15,495 nt of DNA, from assembly GCA_020441605.1 (NCBI GenBank), contig JAGRLX010000247.1:1-15495 (forward strand), given 5' to 3'. The stretch comes from Alphaproteobacteria bacterium. GTDB lineage: Bacteria; Pseudomonadota; Alphaproteobacteria; Rhizobiales; Aestuariivirgaceae. The position numbers and the translations under genes are program-made. The notes under the pieces were generated by a model, which saw nothing but the letters and a program-made list of their open reading frames with translations, ran no database searches and was not told the DNA's origin. Positions 7,835 to 14,091 of this stretch are shown piece after piece (within the stretch, counting starts at the first letter, position 1; each line of letters opens with the position of its first letter).

Positions 7835-10594
7835 GACCACCCGTTCGGGTGGTGCCGGTGTAGCATTCCGAATCTGTCCGGTTCCAGCCGGGGTCAGGCC
7901 CAGGTCCTGAAGGCGCAGAACGGCCTGGGTCCGGTTCGTGACGCCGAGCTTGCCGAAGATGTTCTTGAGGTGCCATTTCACCGTGTCCGGTGCCATCTCG
8001 AGAGACCTGGCCAGCTCGCGGTTGCTCTGGCCGCTGGAGAGTAGGCGTGCCACATCGGTTTCACGGGAGCTGAACCTGGGCAGGCCCGCCTGCCGCGAGG
8101 CAGGGGCGCCGGTACTTCCCGGTGACGGCCGTCCCATCAGCAGCCGCTCGACGAACTGGCCCACCGCGCCATTGGTTTTCCATGACGGAATGCGATCGCG
8201 TCCGAAGGCCAGCACGTCCTGCAATGGCTGGCCCTCGTCGAGCAGGGTGCGCATGGCCGACTGCTGGGCGCAAAGGGATACGGCATCGACGATGGCCGCC
8301 AGGGCGCTGAGCCCATCACCGGAGTGATGAGCGGCGATGGCGGCCAGTGCCCTAACCTGGGCAAAACGGTGGAGGCGTCCATCCTGGCGCAATCGATCGG
8401 CCAGCCGGTCGAGAATGCGGAGGGCGGCCTCGGGGCGCCCTTCGGCGATCAGCAATCGCGCCATGGCCATGTGTTCCGGCTCGGAAGCGGGTCTCCGGGC
8501 TTCCGGCGCTGCAATCCAGGCCTCGTCAACACCCCGAACCTTGAGCGCAAGACGGGCTGCCTTCACATCGCCGCGCTGCAACAGCAGTCTGATGCGCTCG
8601 TGCAGCGCGCCGGCGAAGAGCCGCCGGTAGCGGGTTCTCAGGCCCTGGCGCTCTGCGGCTTCAAGTACGGTCAAGGCCTCGTCGTCGCGACCGCGGCAGG
8701 CGGCCAGCCGCGCCACGTTGAGCTTGCAGGCCATCTCGTGGACCACCAGGCCGCATTCCTCGACAATCTGGCGGTGCTGCTGCAACAGCTGTTCGGCGCC
8801 AGCGATATCGTCGCGCTCGTAGAGAAGCTCTGCTTCGAAGATGCCGACCATCGCTTCGGCATAAGAACCTGGCCCGAGCCGCTCGCGGGCAAAGCCGATG
8901 GCGCGGGAAAACAGGTCATGGGCGGCCAGCAGGTTTCCGGCAGCCTGTTCCGCCAACCCGAGGATCAGATCGGAGTAAACGATGCCGAAGACCGAATGTG
9001 CCAGAATATGACTTTCCCTGGCCTTGAGGCAGGCCGCGCGCGATCCTTCGAGGTCTCCCAGAGAGTAGAGGCAGAAGCCGAGGACGTTCCCGAGGGTGCC
9101 GCGCGAGAAATGCTGGCCCTCGGGAAATGCCGCGAGCCAGCCCTCTGCAAGGCGGGCAGCGGTGCGCGAACGATCCGCCGCACTGATCACGCCTGCGGTG
9201 AGGGCATAAAGCTCCGACCTCAGCTCAAGCCGTTCGCGGGTCGAGAGGCGGCCTTCCCGCTCTGCCTTCTGGATGTTGCTGCGGGCGGATTTCAGGATCA
9301 CGGCGGCGGGAAGGGCCTGGCTCATGTGAAACAGGATCCAGACCTTGGCAAGCTGCAGCCTCGGGCTCTGGCTCACCACCGCTTCAGGCAGGCTGTTCAG
9401 CCACTCGCGCACCCTGGTGATGTGGCTCTGCTGGATCAGTGGCATGCAGCAAGACTCGACCAGCGCGGCGGCCTGTTCGGTGTCGCCCGCAGCCAGCGCA
9501 TGGTGAACGGCCTCACTGGTCAGGCCGTGCCCGGTCAGCCAGTCTGCGGCCTTGCGATGGAGAGCGGCAACCATTTCCGGATGGCGCTGCCGCAACATCG
9601 ACACGAGCAGGTCGGCAAAGAGGTGATGGTAGCGGTACCAGATGCGGTCGCGATCCAGCGAGATCAGAAAGAGATTGGCCTGCTCGATCTCGGCCAGGCG
9701 CTGGGCCGAGTCCGCGCGGCCGGTTACCGCGTCGGCGAGTTTGGCGCAGATGCGGCCGAGGATGGAGGTCTTCAGCAGGAAGGCGATGATATCGGGTGCA
9801 AGGCGGTCCAGCACGTCATGCACTAGGAAATCGGCAATGTCGCGGTCGGTGCCCGAGAATGTCCGGATGAAGGAGGAGGGGTCGGGTCGGTCCGCGAGGG
9901 AAAGGCTTGCCAATTGCAGTCCGGCAATCCAGCCCTCGGTGCGATGCTGCAGAGACACGACATCCTGATGCGGCAGGTCGAGGCCGCGCAGATTGTTGAG
10001 AAAGGTGGAGGTCTCGGCAAGCGAGAAGCGGAGGCTCATGTCGTCGATACGGATCATCTGGCCGCGCACGCGCATGTTGGCCACCTTCAGAGGGATCTCC
10101 CCGCGGGTGGCGAGCACCAGGTGAAATCCCGGCGGGGCATAGGCGAGGAGGGCATCGAGAAAATTCACGATCTCGGGCGCAGTCAGAACATGGGTGTCGT
10201 CGAGAACGAGGACGAGATCCTGTTGCCGGCGGCTCAGGTCATTGACCAGCAGGGTGAGCACGGTGTCCACCGGCAGAACCGGGCTGGAGTGAAGGAGGGC
10301 CGGCACGTCGCGGGCGATCATCGGATCGACCCGCTGCAAGGCGCCCACGACATAGTCGATGAACCGGCCGAGATCGTCGTCGGCGGGATCGAGAGACAGC
10401 CAGCTGCAGGCAATGCCGCGGGTCAGCTGACGGTTGACCCATTGGCCCAGCAGCGTGGACTTGCCGAAGCCCGCGGGTGCTGCAACCACAGTCAGCTTCA
10501 CATCCAGTGCCTGGTCGAGCAGCTGCTCCAGCGATGGCCGGCCGATCAGCCCGCCGCGCAGGGCGGGTGGCTGAAGCTTGGTGTCGATGAGCAC
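7832..10594 (-). CDS. LuxR-family MalT-like ATP-dependent transcriptional regulator (LAL type)
   Basis: A 920-residue cytoplasmic STAND-type regulator. The N-terminus (LIDTKLQPPALRGGLIGRP) is typical of MalT relatives. Walker A is APAGFGKST (39-47) and Walker B LVLVLDD (127-133). A long Ala/Leu-rich helical middle part (about 400-800) fits TPR-like sensor repeats. A LuxR-type helix-turn-helix lies at about 838-900 (FSSRETDVARLLSSGQSN, then APDTVKWHLKNIFGKLGV), followed by a 20-residue tail. Such proteins bind ATP and an inducer, oligomerise and activate transcription. The start is GTG 10594, with GGAGG 9 bases upstream. It is divergent from the LamB/YcsF operon and 87 bases upstream of the amidohydrolase-transporter run, so both are natural targets (inference). 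The inducer is unknown; it might be the imported compound or its product. Confidence 0.94.
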   Translation of the reverse strand: MLIDTKLQPPALRGGLIGRPSLEQLLDQALDVKLTVVAAPAGFGKSTLLGQWVNRQLTRGIACSWLSLDPADDDLGRFIDYVVGALQRVDPMIARDVPALLHSSPVLPVDTVLTLLVNDLSRRQQDLVLVLDDTHVLTAPEIVNFLDALLAYAPPGFHLVLATRGEIPLKVANMRVRGQMIRIDDMSLRFSLAETSTFLNNLRGLDLPHQDVVSLQHRTEGWIAGLQLASLSLADRPDPSSFIRTFSGTDRDIADFLVHDVLDRLAPDIIAFLLKTSILGRICAKLADAVTGRADSAQRLAEIEQANLFLISLDRDRIWYRYHHLFADLLVSMLRQRHPEMVAALHRKAADWLTGHGLTSEAVHHALAAGDTEQAAALVESCCMPLIQQSHITRVREWLNSLPEAVVSQSPRLQLAKVWILFHMSQALPAAVILKSARSNIQKAEREGRLSTRERLELRSELYALTAGVISAADRSRTAARLAEGWLAAFPEGQHFSRGTLGNVLGFCLYSLGDLEGSRAACLKARESHILAHSVFGIVYSDLILGLAEQAAGNLLAAHDLFSRAIGFARERLGPGSYAEAMVGIFEAELLYERDDIAGAEQLLQQHRQIVEECGLVVHEMACKLNVARLAACRGRDDEALTVLEAAERQGLRTRYRRLFAGALHERIRLLLQRGDVKAARLALKVRGVDEAWIAAPEARRPASEPEHMAMARLLIAEGRPEAALRILDRLADRLRQDGRLHRFAQVRALAAIAAHHSGDGLSALAAIVDAVSLCAQQSAMRTLLDEGQPLQDVLAFGRDRIPSWKTNGAVGQFVERLLMGRPSPGSTGAPASRQAGLPRFSSRETDVARLLSSGQSNRELARSLEMAPDTVKWHLKNIFGKLGVTNRTQAVLRLQDLGLTPAGTGQIRNATPAPPERVV
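7836..7853 (-). terminator. Perfect hairpin at the 3' end of the LAL regulator gene
   Basis: The sequence ACCACCCGTTCGGGTGGT folds into an 8-base-pair GC-rich stem with a 2-base loop (or 7 pairs with a 4-base loop). It lies within the last codons of the regulator gene (encoding the end of PERVV), just before its stop. No U-run follows on the minus strand, so it is not a standard intrinsic terminator. It could act as an mRNA-stabilising 3' structure, an attenuator before the amidohydrolase gene, or a protein site. Confidence 0.4.
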
Positions 10595-10700
10595 GCGGTT
10601 CGGCCTCCGGAAAATTGGCAGCCTATCGGAAAATCGCCGCTATCCGCAACTCGAAGGCGGCCTCATGCGAACACGAACAGCGACCGGCGCCAGTTGAACC

Positions 10701-10729
10701 TTGCTGGCCAGACAAACTGGCCATAACCT
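10701..10729 (+). promoter_or_regulatory. Possible sigma70-type promoter of the LamB/YcsF operon
   Basis: TTGCTG (10701-10706) and TAACCT (10724-10729) are separated by 17 bases and would start transcription about 20 bases before ATG 10758. The hexamers match the consensus only partly, as expected for a regulated promoter. The spacer is almost exactly filled by the inverted repeat. Confidence 0.35.
10705..10723. promoter_or_regulatory. Perfect inverted repeat, candidate operator
   Basis: TGGCCAG and CTGGCCA are exact reverse complements separated by 5 bases (ACAAA), giving a 19-base dyad about 35 bases upstream of the LamB/YcsF start. No U-run follows and it sits before the gene, so a terminator is unlikely; a dimeric regulator site is the better reading. 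Which protein binds it is unknown. LAL proteins usually favour direct repeats, so another regulator is possible. Confidence 0.55.
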
Positions 10730-10757
10730 GCGAGACGTTTCTTCATCTGGAGGCGAT

Positions 10758-11498
10758 ATGCGCAAGATCGGAATCAATTGCGATATGGGCGAGGCATTCG
10801 GCATCTACCGGTTCGGCAATGACGAAGCCTGCATGCCCTATGTGACCCATGTCAACATTGCCTGCGGCTTCCATGCATCCGACCCGGTGGTGATGTGGGA
10901 TACGGTTCAGGCGGCGAAACGCCACCGGGTGAAGATCGGCGCCCATCCCGGCCTGCCCGATCGCGAGGGATTCGGCCGGCGCGAAATGAAGATCACCCGC
11001 CGCGAAGCCACAGCGATGACATTGTACCAGACCGGCGCTCTCAAATCCTTCCTCGAAGCCGAGGGCCTCGAGATCGACTATATCAAGCCGCATGGATCGC
11101 TGTTCGGCATGGCGCAGAAGCAGGAGGACATCGCCGAGGGCATTGCCGACGCAGCCGAGGCCCTGGGCCTGCCGGTGATCGCCTACTCCAATTGCTGCAT
11201 GTCGGAGGTCTTCACCCGGCGCGGCATTGCCTTCACCTGCGAGTTTTACGCCGACCTTCAGTACACGGCCGATGGCCGTCAGATCATCACACGGTCGCAT
11301 GGCGCCTTCGACGTCAGCCGTCTTGCCGACAAGATTCGCCGCGCGGTGCTCGACGGCAAGACCACGGCCATCGAGGGAACCGAGATCGACGTCGTGGCGG
11401 ATACGATCTGCGTGCATAGCGACGGTGCGACCGCTCTCGACGTGGCGCGCACCGTCCACGAGACCTTGCGCGAACTGAACATGCTGGAGGAGGTATAG
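10758..11498 (+). CDS. LamB/YcsF family protein, divergent PxpA-like (5-oxoprolinase subunit A family)
   Basis: A 246-residue cytoplasmic protein of the LamB/YcsF family. The best known member, PxpA, works with PxpB and PxpC in ATP-dependent opening of 5-oxoproline to glutamate. Family blocks are clear: INCDMGE (6-12), NIACGFHASD (33-42), GAHPGLPD (61-68), GFGRR (71-75), KPHGS (110-114). It is divergent: the usual EVFADR block reads EFYADLQY, so the Arg is lost, and GFHAGD is GFHASD. No pxpB or pxpC is present in the window, so it may act with partners encoded elsewhere or on another lactam or amide. ATG 10758 fits the family start and has GGAGG 4 bases upstream; the frame is open further upstream without family similarity. 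It is the first gene of a two-gene operon divergent from the LAL regulator. Confidence 0.88.
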   Translation: MRKIGINCDMGEAFGIYRFGNDEACMPYVTHVNIACGFHASDPVVMWDTVQAAKRHRVKIGAHPGLPDREGFGRREMKITRREATAMTLYQTGALKSFLEAEGLEIDYIKPHGSLFGMAQKQEDIAEGIADAAEALGLPVIAYSNCCMSEVFTRRGIAFTCEFYADLQYTADGRQIITRSHGAFDVSRLADKIRRAVLDGKTTAIEGTEIDVVADTICVHSDGATALDVARTVHETLRELNMLEEV

Positions 11499-11502
11499 GG
11501 CC

Positions 11503-11865
11503 ATGACGAATGCTGACGGCGTCGCTGCGGTGACGGAGGTGGTGAGCACCTATGTGGATGCCATGACGCGTGGCGACCGTGGCGAACTTGAGCGGATATT
11601 CTTCGAGCGTGCCAGCGAAGTCGGCCACTATGAAGGCAATCTTCTGTGGAATTCCCGCGATGCATTCATCCGGATGTGCGAAGACGAGGGCGACGCCTCG
11701 ATCAAGCCGTGCTGGGCAATCCGAAGCCTGTCGATACACGGCGATATCGCGGTGGTGCATGTCCAGGACGATTGGGCCGGAATGCAATTTGATGACATCC
11801 TGACGCTTCTGCAGCACGAGGGAGTCTGGCGCATCGTGTCAAAGGTCTATCACATCCGGCAGTGA
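11503..11865 (+). CDS. Small NTF2-like / putative lumazine-binding family protein
   Basis: A 120-residue soluble protein with the cone-shaped NTF2-like fold of the Lumazine_bd_2 / SnoaL-like group. Evidence is the pattern: an N-terminal helix pair (AAVTEVVSTYVDAMTRGDRGELERIF), a middle segment NSRDAFIRMCEDE, and C-terminal strands IHGDIAVVHVQDDW and GVWRIVSKVYHI, where VWRIVSK is the common closing strand. Members are small enzymes, binding proteins or domains of unknown role; no catalytic residue can be assigned here. The ATG is 4 bases after the LamB/YcsF stop with GGAGG 9 bases upstream, so the two are cotranscribed. It may bind or isomerise the same small molecule as its neighbour (inference). 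Confidence 0.85.
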   Translation: MTNADGVAAVTEVVSTYVDAMTRGDRGELERIFFERASEVGHYEGNLLWNSRDAFIRMCEDEGDASIKPCWAIRSLSIHGDIAVVHVQDDWAGMQFDDILTLLQHEGVWRIVSKVYHIRQ

Positions 11866-12146
11866 CCGAACCTGCGTACCCTTTCGCTTCTTCCGAACGG
11901 CGCAGCGGATGGCCCGCGATCAATGCGTTCGGCAGAAGCGGCCGTCGCTGCAACCTGCTGTACTCGACGTTTCAGGCGCAAGGCCACCTTTCCACTCTTT
12001 CGCTCATTTCATGGGCGCCGCGCCTCGCACCATGGGCGAGCCGTTGCATGTACCCGCAAAAGTTAATGATCCCCACATTCAAAGCAGCTGATCTGGAGGG
12101 GCAGGATGCAGCCAGCCGTTCGACGGCACCGGCCAGGCGCCGGCAT
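11866..12146. other. Intergenic region between convergent genes
   Basis: These 281 bases lie between the plus-strand NTF2-like gene and the minus-strand GntR gene. No strong terminator with a U-run was found for either. An 8-base direct repeat CATGGGCG occurs at 12010-12017 and 12031-12038, 21 bases apart. A strong ribosome-binding-site-like GGAGG (12095-12099) precedes ATG 12106, opening a 33-codon frame to 12207 that runs into the GntR 3' end. I do not call it a gene. Confidence 0.5.
12129..12143 (-). terminator. Weak hairpin downstream of the GntR gene
   Basis: CCGGC and GCCGG form a 5-base-pair GC stem with a 5-base loop, starting 3 bases after the GntR stop codon on the minus strand. 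No U-run follows, so termination is doubtful; it is listed because it is the only stem near either convergent gene end. Confidence 0.25.
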
Positions 12147-12800
12147 TCACTTGAACATCACCTTCTTCAAGGCGACCGCGGCATCGCTGATGTCCTGCAC
12201 CATGTAGGCACGCGCCGCGGCGCCGTCCCTCCGGTCGAGCGCGGAAAGAATATTGTCGTGCTGGTCGTTGGCATGTTCGCGGAAGTGCTCGTCGCCGAAC
12301 ATCCGGGTGAGGAACGGGCCGCATTTCAGCCACAGGTCCTGGATCAGCTTGATCAACTCCGGTGAACCGCAGCTTTCATAGATCATGAAGTGGAAGTCGC
12401 GGTTGACCGCGAAATAGGCATTCGAATCCGCTTTTTCGATGGCCTTGCGCGCCTTGGTGATGAGGCTGGCGAGGGCGGCAATCTGCCTGGGTGCCAGGCG
12501 TTGGGCGGCGAGTTGGGTCGCCAGACCCTCCAGTTCGATGCGCAGCATGAGAAGTTCGGCGTAGCGTTCTTCCGTCATGGGTGGAACCATGATCGAGCGA
12601 TTGGGTTGCACCTCAAGGATGCGCTCCGCCACCAGCCGCTGCAGGGCCTCGCGGATGGGCGTCGCAGAAATGCCATAGGCCTCCGCCAGAGCGCGCACGA
12701 TGAAGGGCTGGGCAGGTTCGAATCGGCCGGCAGTCAGGCCTGCCCGAAGCTCCTCATAGGCCCTTTCGTTTAGCGTCTTGTTTTCGATCTTCTTCAGCAT
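12147..12800 (-). CDS. GntR-family transcriptional regulator, FadR/FCD subfamily
   Basis: A 217-residue repressor-type regulator. The winged helix-turn-helix lies at about 8-75 (LNERAYEELRAGLTAGRF, VRALAEAYGISATPIREALQ, then LVAERILEVQPNRSI), followed by an all-helical FCD effector domain (about 78-205). Of the FCD metal-site positions (Asp, His, His, His) I see N123, H127 and H171, while the last His appears as D193 (AYMVQDI); metal binding may be altered. ATG 12800 is preferred because AGGA lies 7 bases upstream; two in-frame upstream ATGs (12824 and 12851) lack a good ribosome binding site. The gene follows the Rbs-type permease by 262 bases on the same strand, with two palindromes between, so it probably controls itself and perhaps the sugar importer. 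FCD regulators typically respond to sugar acids or other carboxylates. Confidence 0.93.
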   Translation of the reverse strand: MLKKIENKTLNERAYEELRAGLTAGRFEPAQPFIVRALAEAYGISATPIREALQRLVAERILEVQPNRSIMVPPMTEERYAELLMLRIELEGLATQLAAQRLAPRQIAALASLITKARKAIEKADSNAYFAVNRDFHFMIYESCGSPELIKLIQDLWLKCGPFLTRMFGDEHFREHANDQHDNILSALDRRDGAAARAYMVQDISDAAVALKKVMFK

Positions 12801-12828
12801 CCGTGCGTCCTGACCGAGTTGATTCATT

Positions 12829-12846
12829 CTGTCAGATGACGGACAG
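12829..12846. promoter_or_regulatory. Inverted repeat upstream of the GntR gene, candidate operator
   Basis: CTGTC (12829-12833) and GACAG (12842-12846) are reverse complements 8 bases apart, about 29-46 bases upstream of the GntR start. The position would overlap a promoter. The arms are short, so chance is possible. Confidence 0.3.
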
Positions 12847-12877
12847 CACAAAGCATCGCATGTTTCAAGCCGTTGCT

Positions 12878-12893
12878 GGATATTCGACTATCC
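12878..12893. promoter_or_regulatory. 16-base near-perfect palindrome, candidate GntR operator
   Basis: GGATATTC followed directly by GACTATCC is a palindrome with 7 of 8 base pairs matching. It lies 78-93 bases upstream of the GntR start and far downstream of the permease stop. Continuous palindromes of about this size fit dimeric GntR-family operators. Confidence 0.42.
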
Positions 12894-13062
12894 GGAGCGG
12901 CGGGCAATCGGTTTCGATGACCGGACCGCCCTTGATCCTGGCGCGACTTGGCGCGTGCAGGGCATTGTTACCTCTCGAGCCTTGCCCCCATGGAAAAATG
13001 GAGCAACACCGGGATTCGAGTTCCCATGGGGAAAGGCCGTATCCGTCTGGCGCAGCGGGTCG

Positions 13063-14079
13063 TCATGCCCGCCGGCGGCGGGACTTGGCGAAAGTGTCGA
13101 ACGCGACCGCCAGGACGATGATGACGCCAATGATGATCTGCTGGATATAGGAATTCACGTTCATCAGCACGAGGCCGTTCAGCAATACGCCGATCAGCAG
13201 TGTTCCAATGACGGTGCCGAAGATCGATCCAGCGCCGCCAAAGAGACTGGTGCCGCCGATCACCACGGAGGCGATGACGGTGAGTTCGTAGCCGGTGCCA
13301 GCCACGGCTTCCGCCGAATTGAGGCGGGCGGAGAGAACGAAAGCACCGAGCCCGGCGAAGAAGCCCATGATGACATAGACGCTGGCGATTACCGCCGTCA
13401 CATTGACACCTGCCAGCCGCGCGGCCTCGGGATTGCCGCCGACTGCATAGACCCTGCGCCCATAGCGCGTGTAGCTCAAGACGATATGGGCGACGATGGC
13501 GCAAACCAGGAAGATTATCACCGGCACCGGCACCGCGTAGATCTTGCCCTGTCCCCACCAGGTGAAATCGGGCTGGAACCCCGAAATCGGACCGCCGGAG
13601 GCGAACAGAAGTGCTGCCCCGCGAAATACCGACATGCCGCCGAGCGTCACAACGAAGGCGGGTACTTTCAATCGCGTAATTGCCACGCCCTGCAACAAGC
13701 CTCCCAGAAGGCCGATCACGATTGCGGCCAGCGCCGCCAACGGCCAGCCATAGCCGATGGTGTCGTCACCCACGGTGAAACGGTCCTGCATCCCACCCTT
13801 GGCAACGGCAGCCGCAACGAGCCCGGCGAAGGCAAGGAGCGAGCCGACCGACAGGTCGATGCCCGCAGTCAGAATCACGAAAGTCATGCCGATGGCCAAT
13901 AGGCCGGTGATCGACACCTGCCGCATGACGTTGAAGAGATTGATGGACGACAGGAAGCGTGGTTCGAGGGTGGCGAAGACAGCCATCAGCAAAAGCAGGA
14001 AGATCAGGGGCGCAAATTTTGCCAAGAATGAAAAGGCATCGAAACCCTGGCCGGCCTGTTTCGCCGCTGCGTCGGTCAT
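13063..14079 (-). CDS. RbsC-like sugar ABC transporter permease (CUT2 class)
   Basis: Inner-membrane permease of a ribose/galactose-type importer, 338 residues. It shows the family block GLLAIGMTFVILTAGIDLSV (TM3-4 region), SLLAFAGLVAAAVA, a cytoplasmic loop with GRRVYAVGGNPEAARLAGVN, and the C-terminal GYELTVIASVVIGGTSLFGG block that marks RbsC relatives. About eight to ten membrane spans are visible, ending in a short basic tail (KSRRRRA). ATG 14079 lies 12 bases after the ATPase stop, and the gap contains a GGGGGA ribosome binding site. In CUT2 systems one permease forms a homodimer with one double ATPase. The sugar cannot be named; the nearby FCD-type GntR gene suggests a sugar, sugar alcohol or sugar acid. 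Confidence 0.94.
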   Translation of the reverse strand: MTDAAAKQAGQGFDAFSFLAKFAPLIFLLLLMAVFATLEPRFLSSINLFNVMRQVSITGLLAIGMTFVILTAGIDLSVGSLLAFAGLVAAAVAKGGMQDRFTVGDDTIGYGWPLAALAAIVIGLLGGLLQGVAITRLKVPAFVVTLGGMSVFRGAALLFASGGPISGFQPDFTWWGQGKIYAVPVPVIIFLVCAIVAHIVLSYTRYGRRVYAVGGNPEAARLAGVNVTAVIASVYVIMGFFAGLGAFVLSARLNSAEAVAGTGYELTVIASVVIGGTSLFGGAGSIFGTVIGTLLIGVLLNGLVLMNVNSYIQQIIIGVIIVLAVAFDTFAKSRRRRA

Positions 14080-14091
14080 GTGCGTCCCCCG

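Larger units (their letters stand above)
10595..10757. promoter_or_regulatory. Divergent promoter region between the LAL regulator and LamB/YcsF genes
   Basis: These 163 bases must hold start signals for both directions. Near the regulator, CGGAAAAT occurs twice in direct orientation (10608-10615 and 10627-10634), 19 bases apart. Near the LamB/YcsF gene there is a perfect inverted repeat at 10705-10723 and a possible promoter over it. The ribosome binding site of the plus-strand gene is GGAGG at 10749-10753, 4 bases before ATG 10758. Confidence 0.6.

Noticed and set aside
6692..8044. Plus-strand open frame of 450 codons
   Set aside because: Antisense to the HDAC-like gene and the end of the regulator gene; it crosses a real gene boundary and has no family pattern.
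8324..9826. Plus-strand open frame of 500 codons
   Set aside because: Antisense to the LAL regulator and without any recognised domain; it is a GC-rich shadow frame.
10701..10757. Longer LamB/YcsF start in the same frame upstream of 10758
   Set aside because: The family begins at MRKIGINCDMGE, and GGAGG is placed for ATG 10758. The upstream part contains the promoter-like elements and the dyad.
12801..12851. Earlier GntR starts at 12851 or 12824
   Set aside because: Neither has a good ribosome binding site, the extra residues have no family similarity, and the upstream region carries the dyad at 12829-12846.
12955..13902. Plus-strand open frame of 315 codons, rich in Asp, His and Gly
   Set aside because: Antisense to the RbsC-like permease, whose membrane blocks and family motifs are clear. 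The polar composition is the expected mirror of hydrophobic codons.
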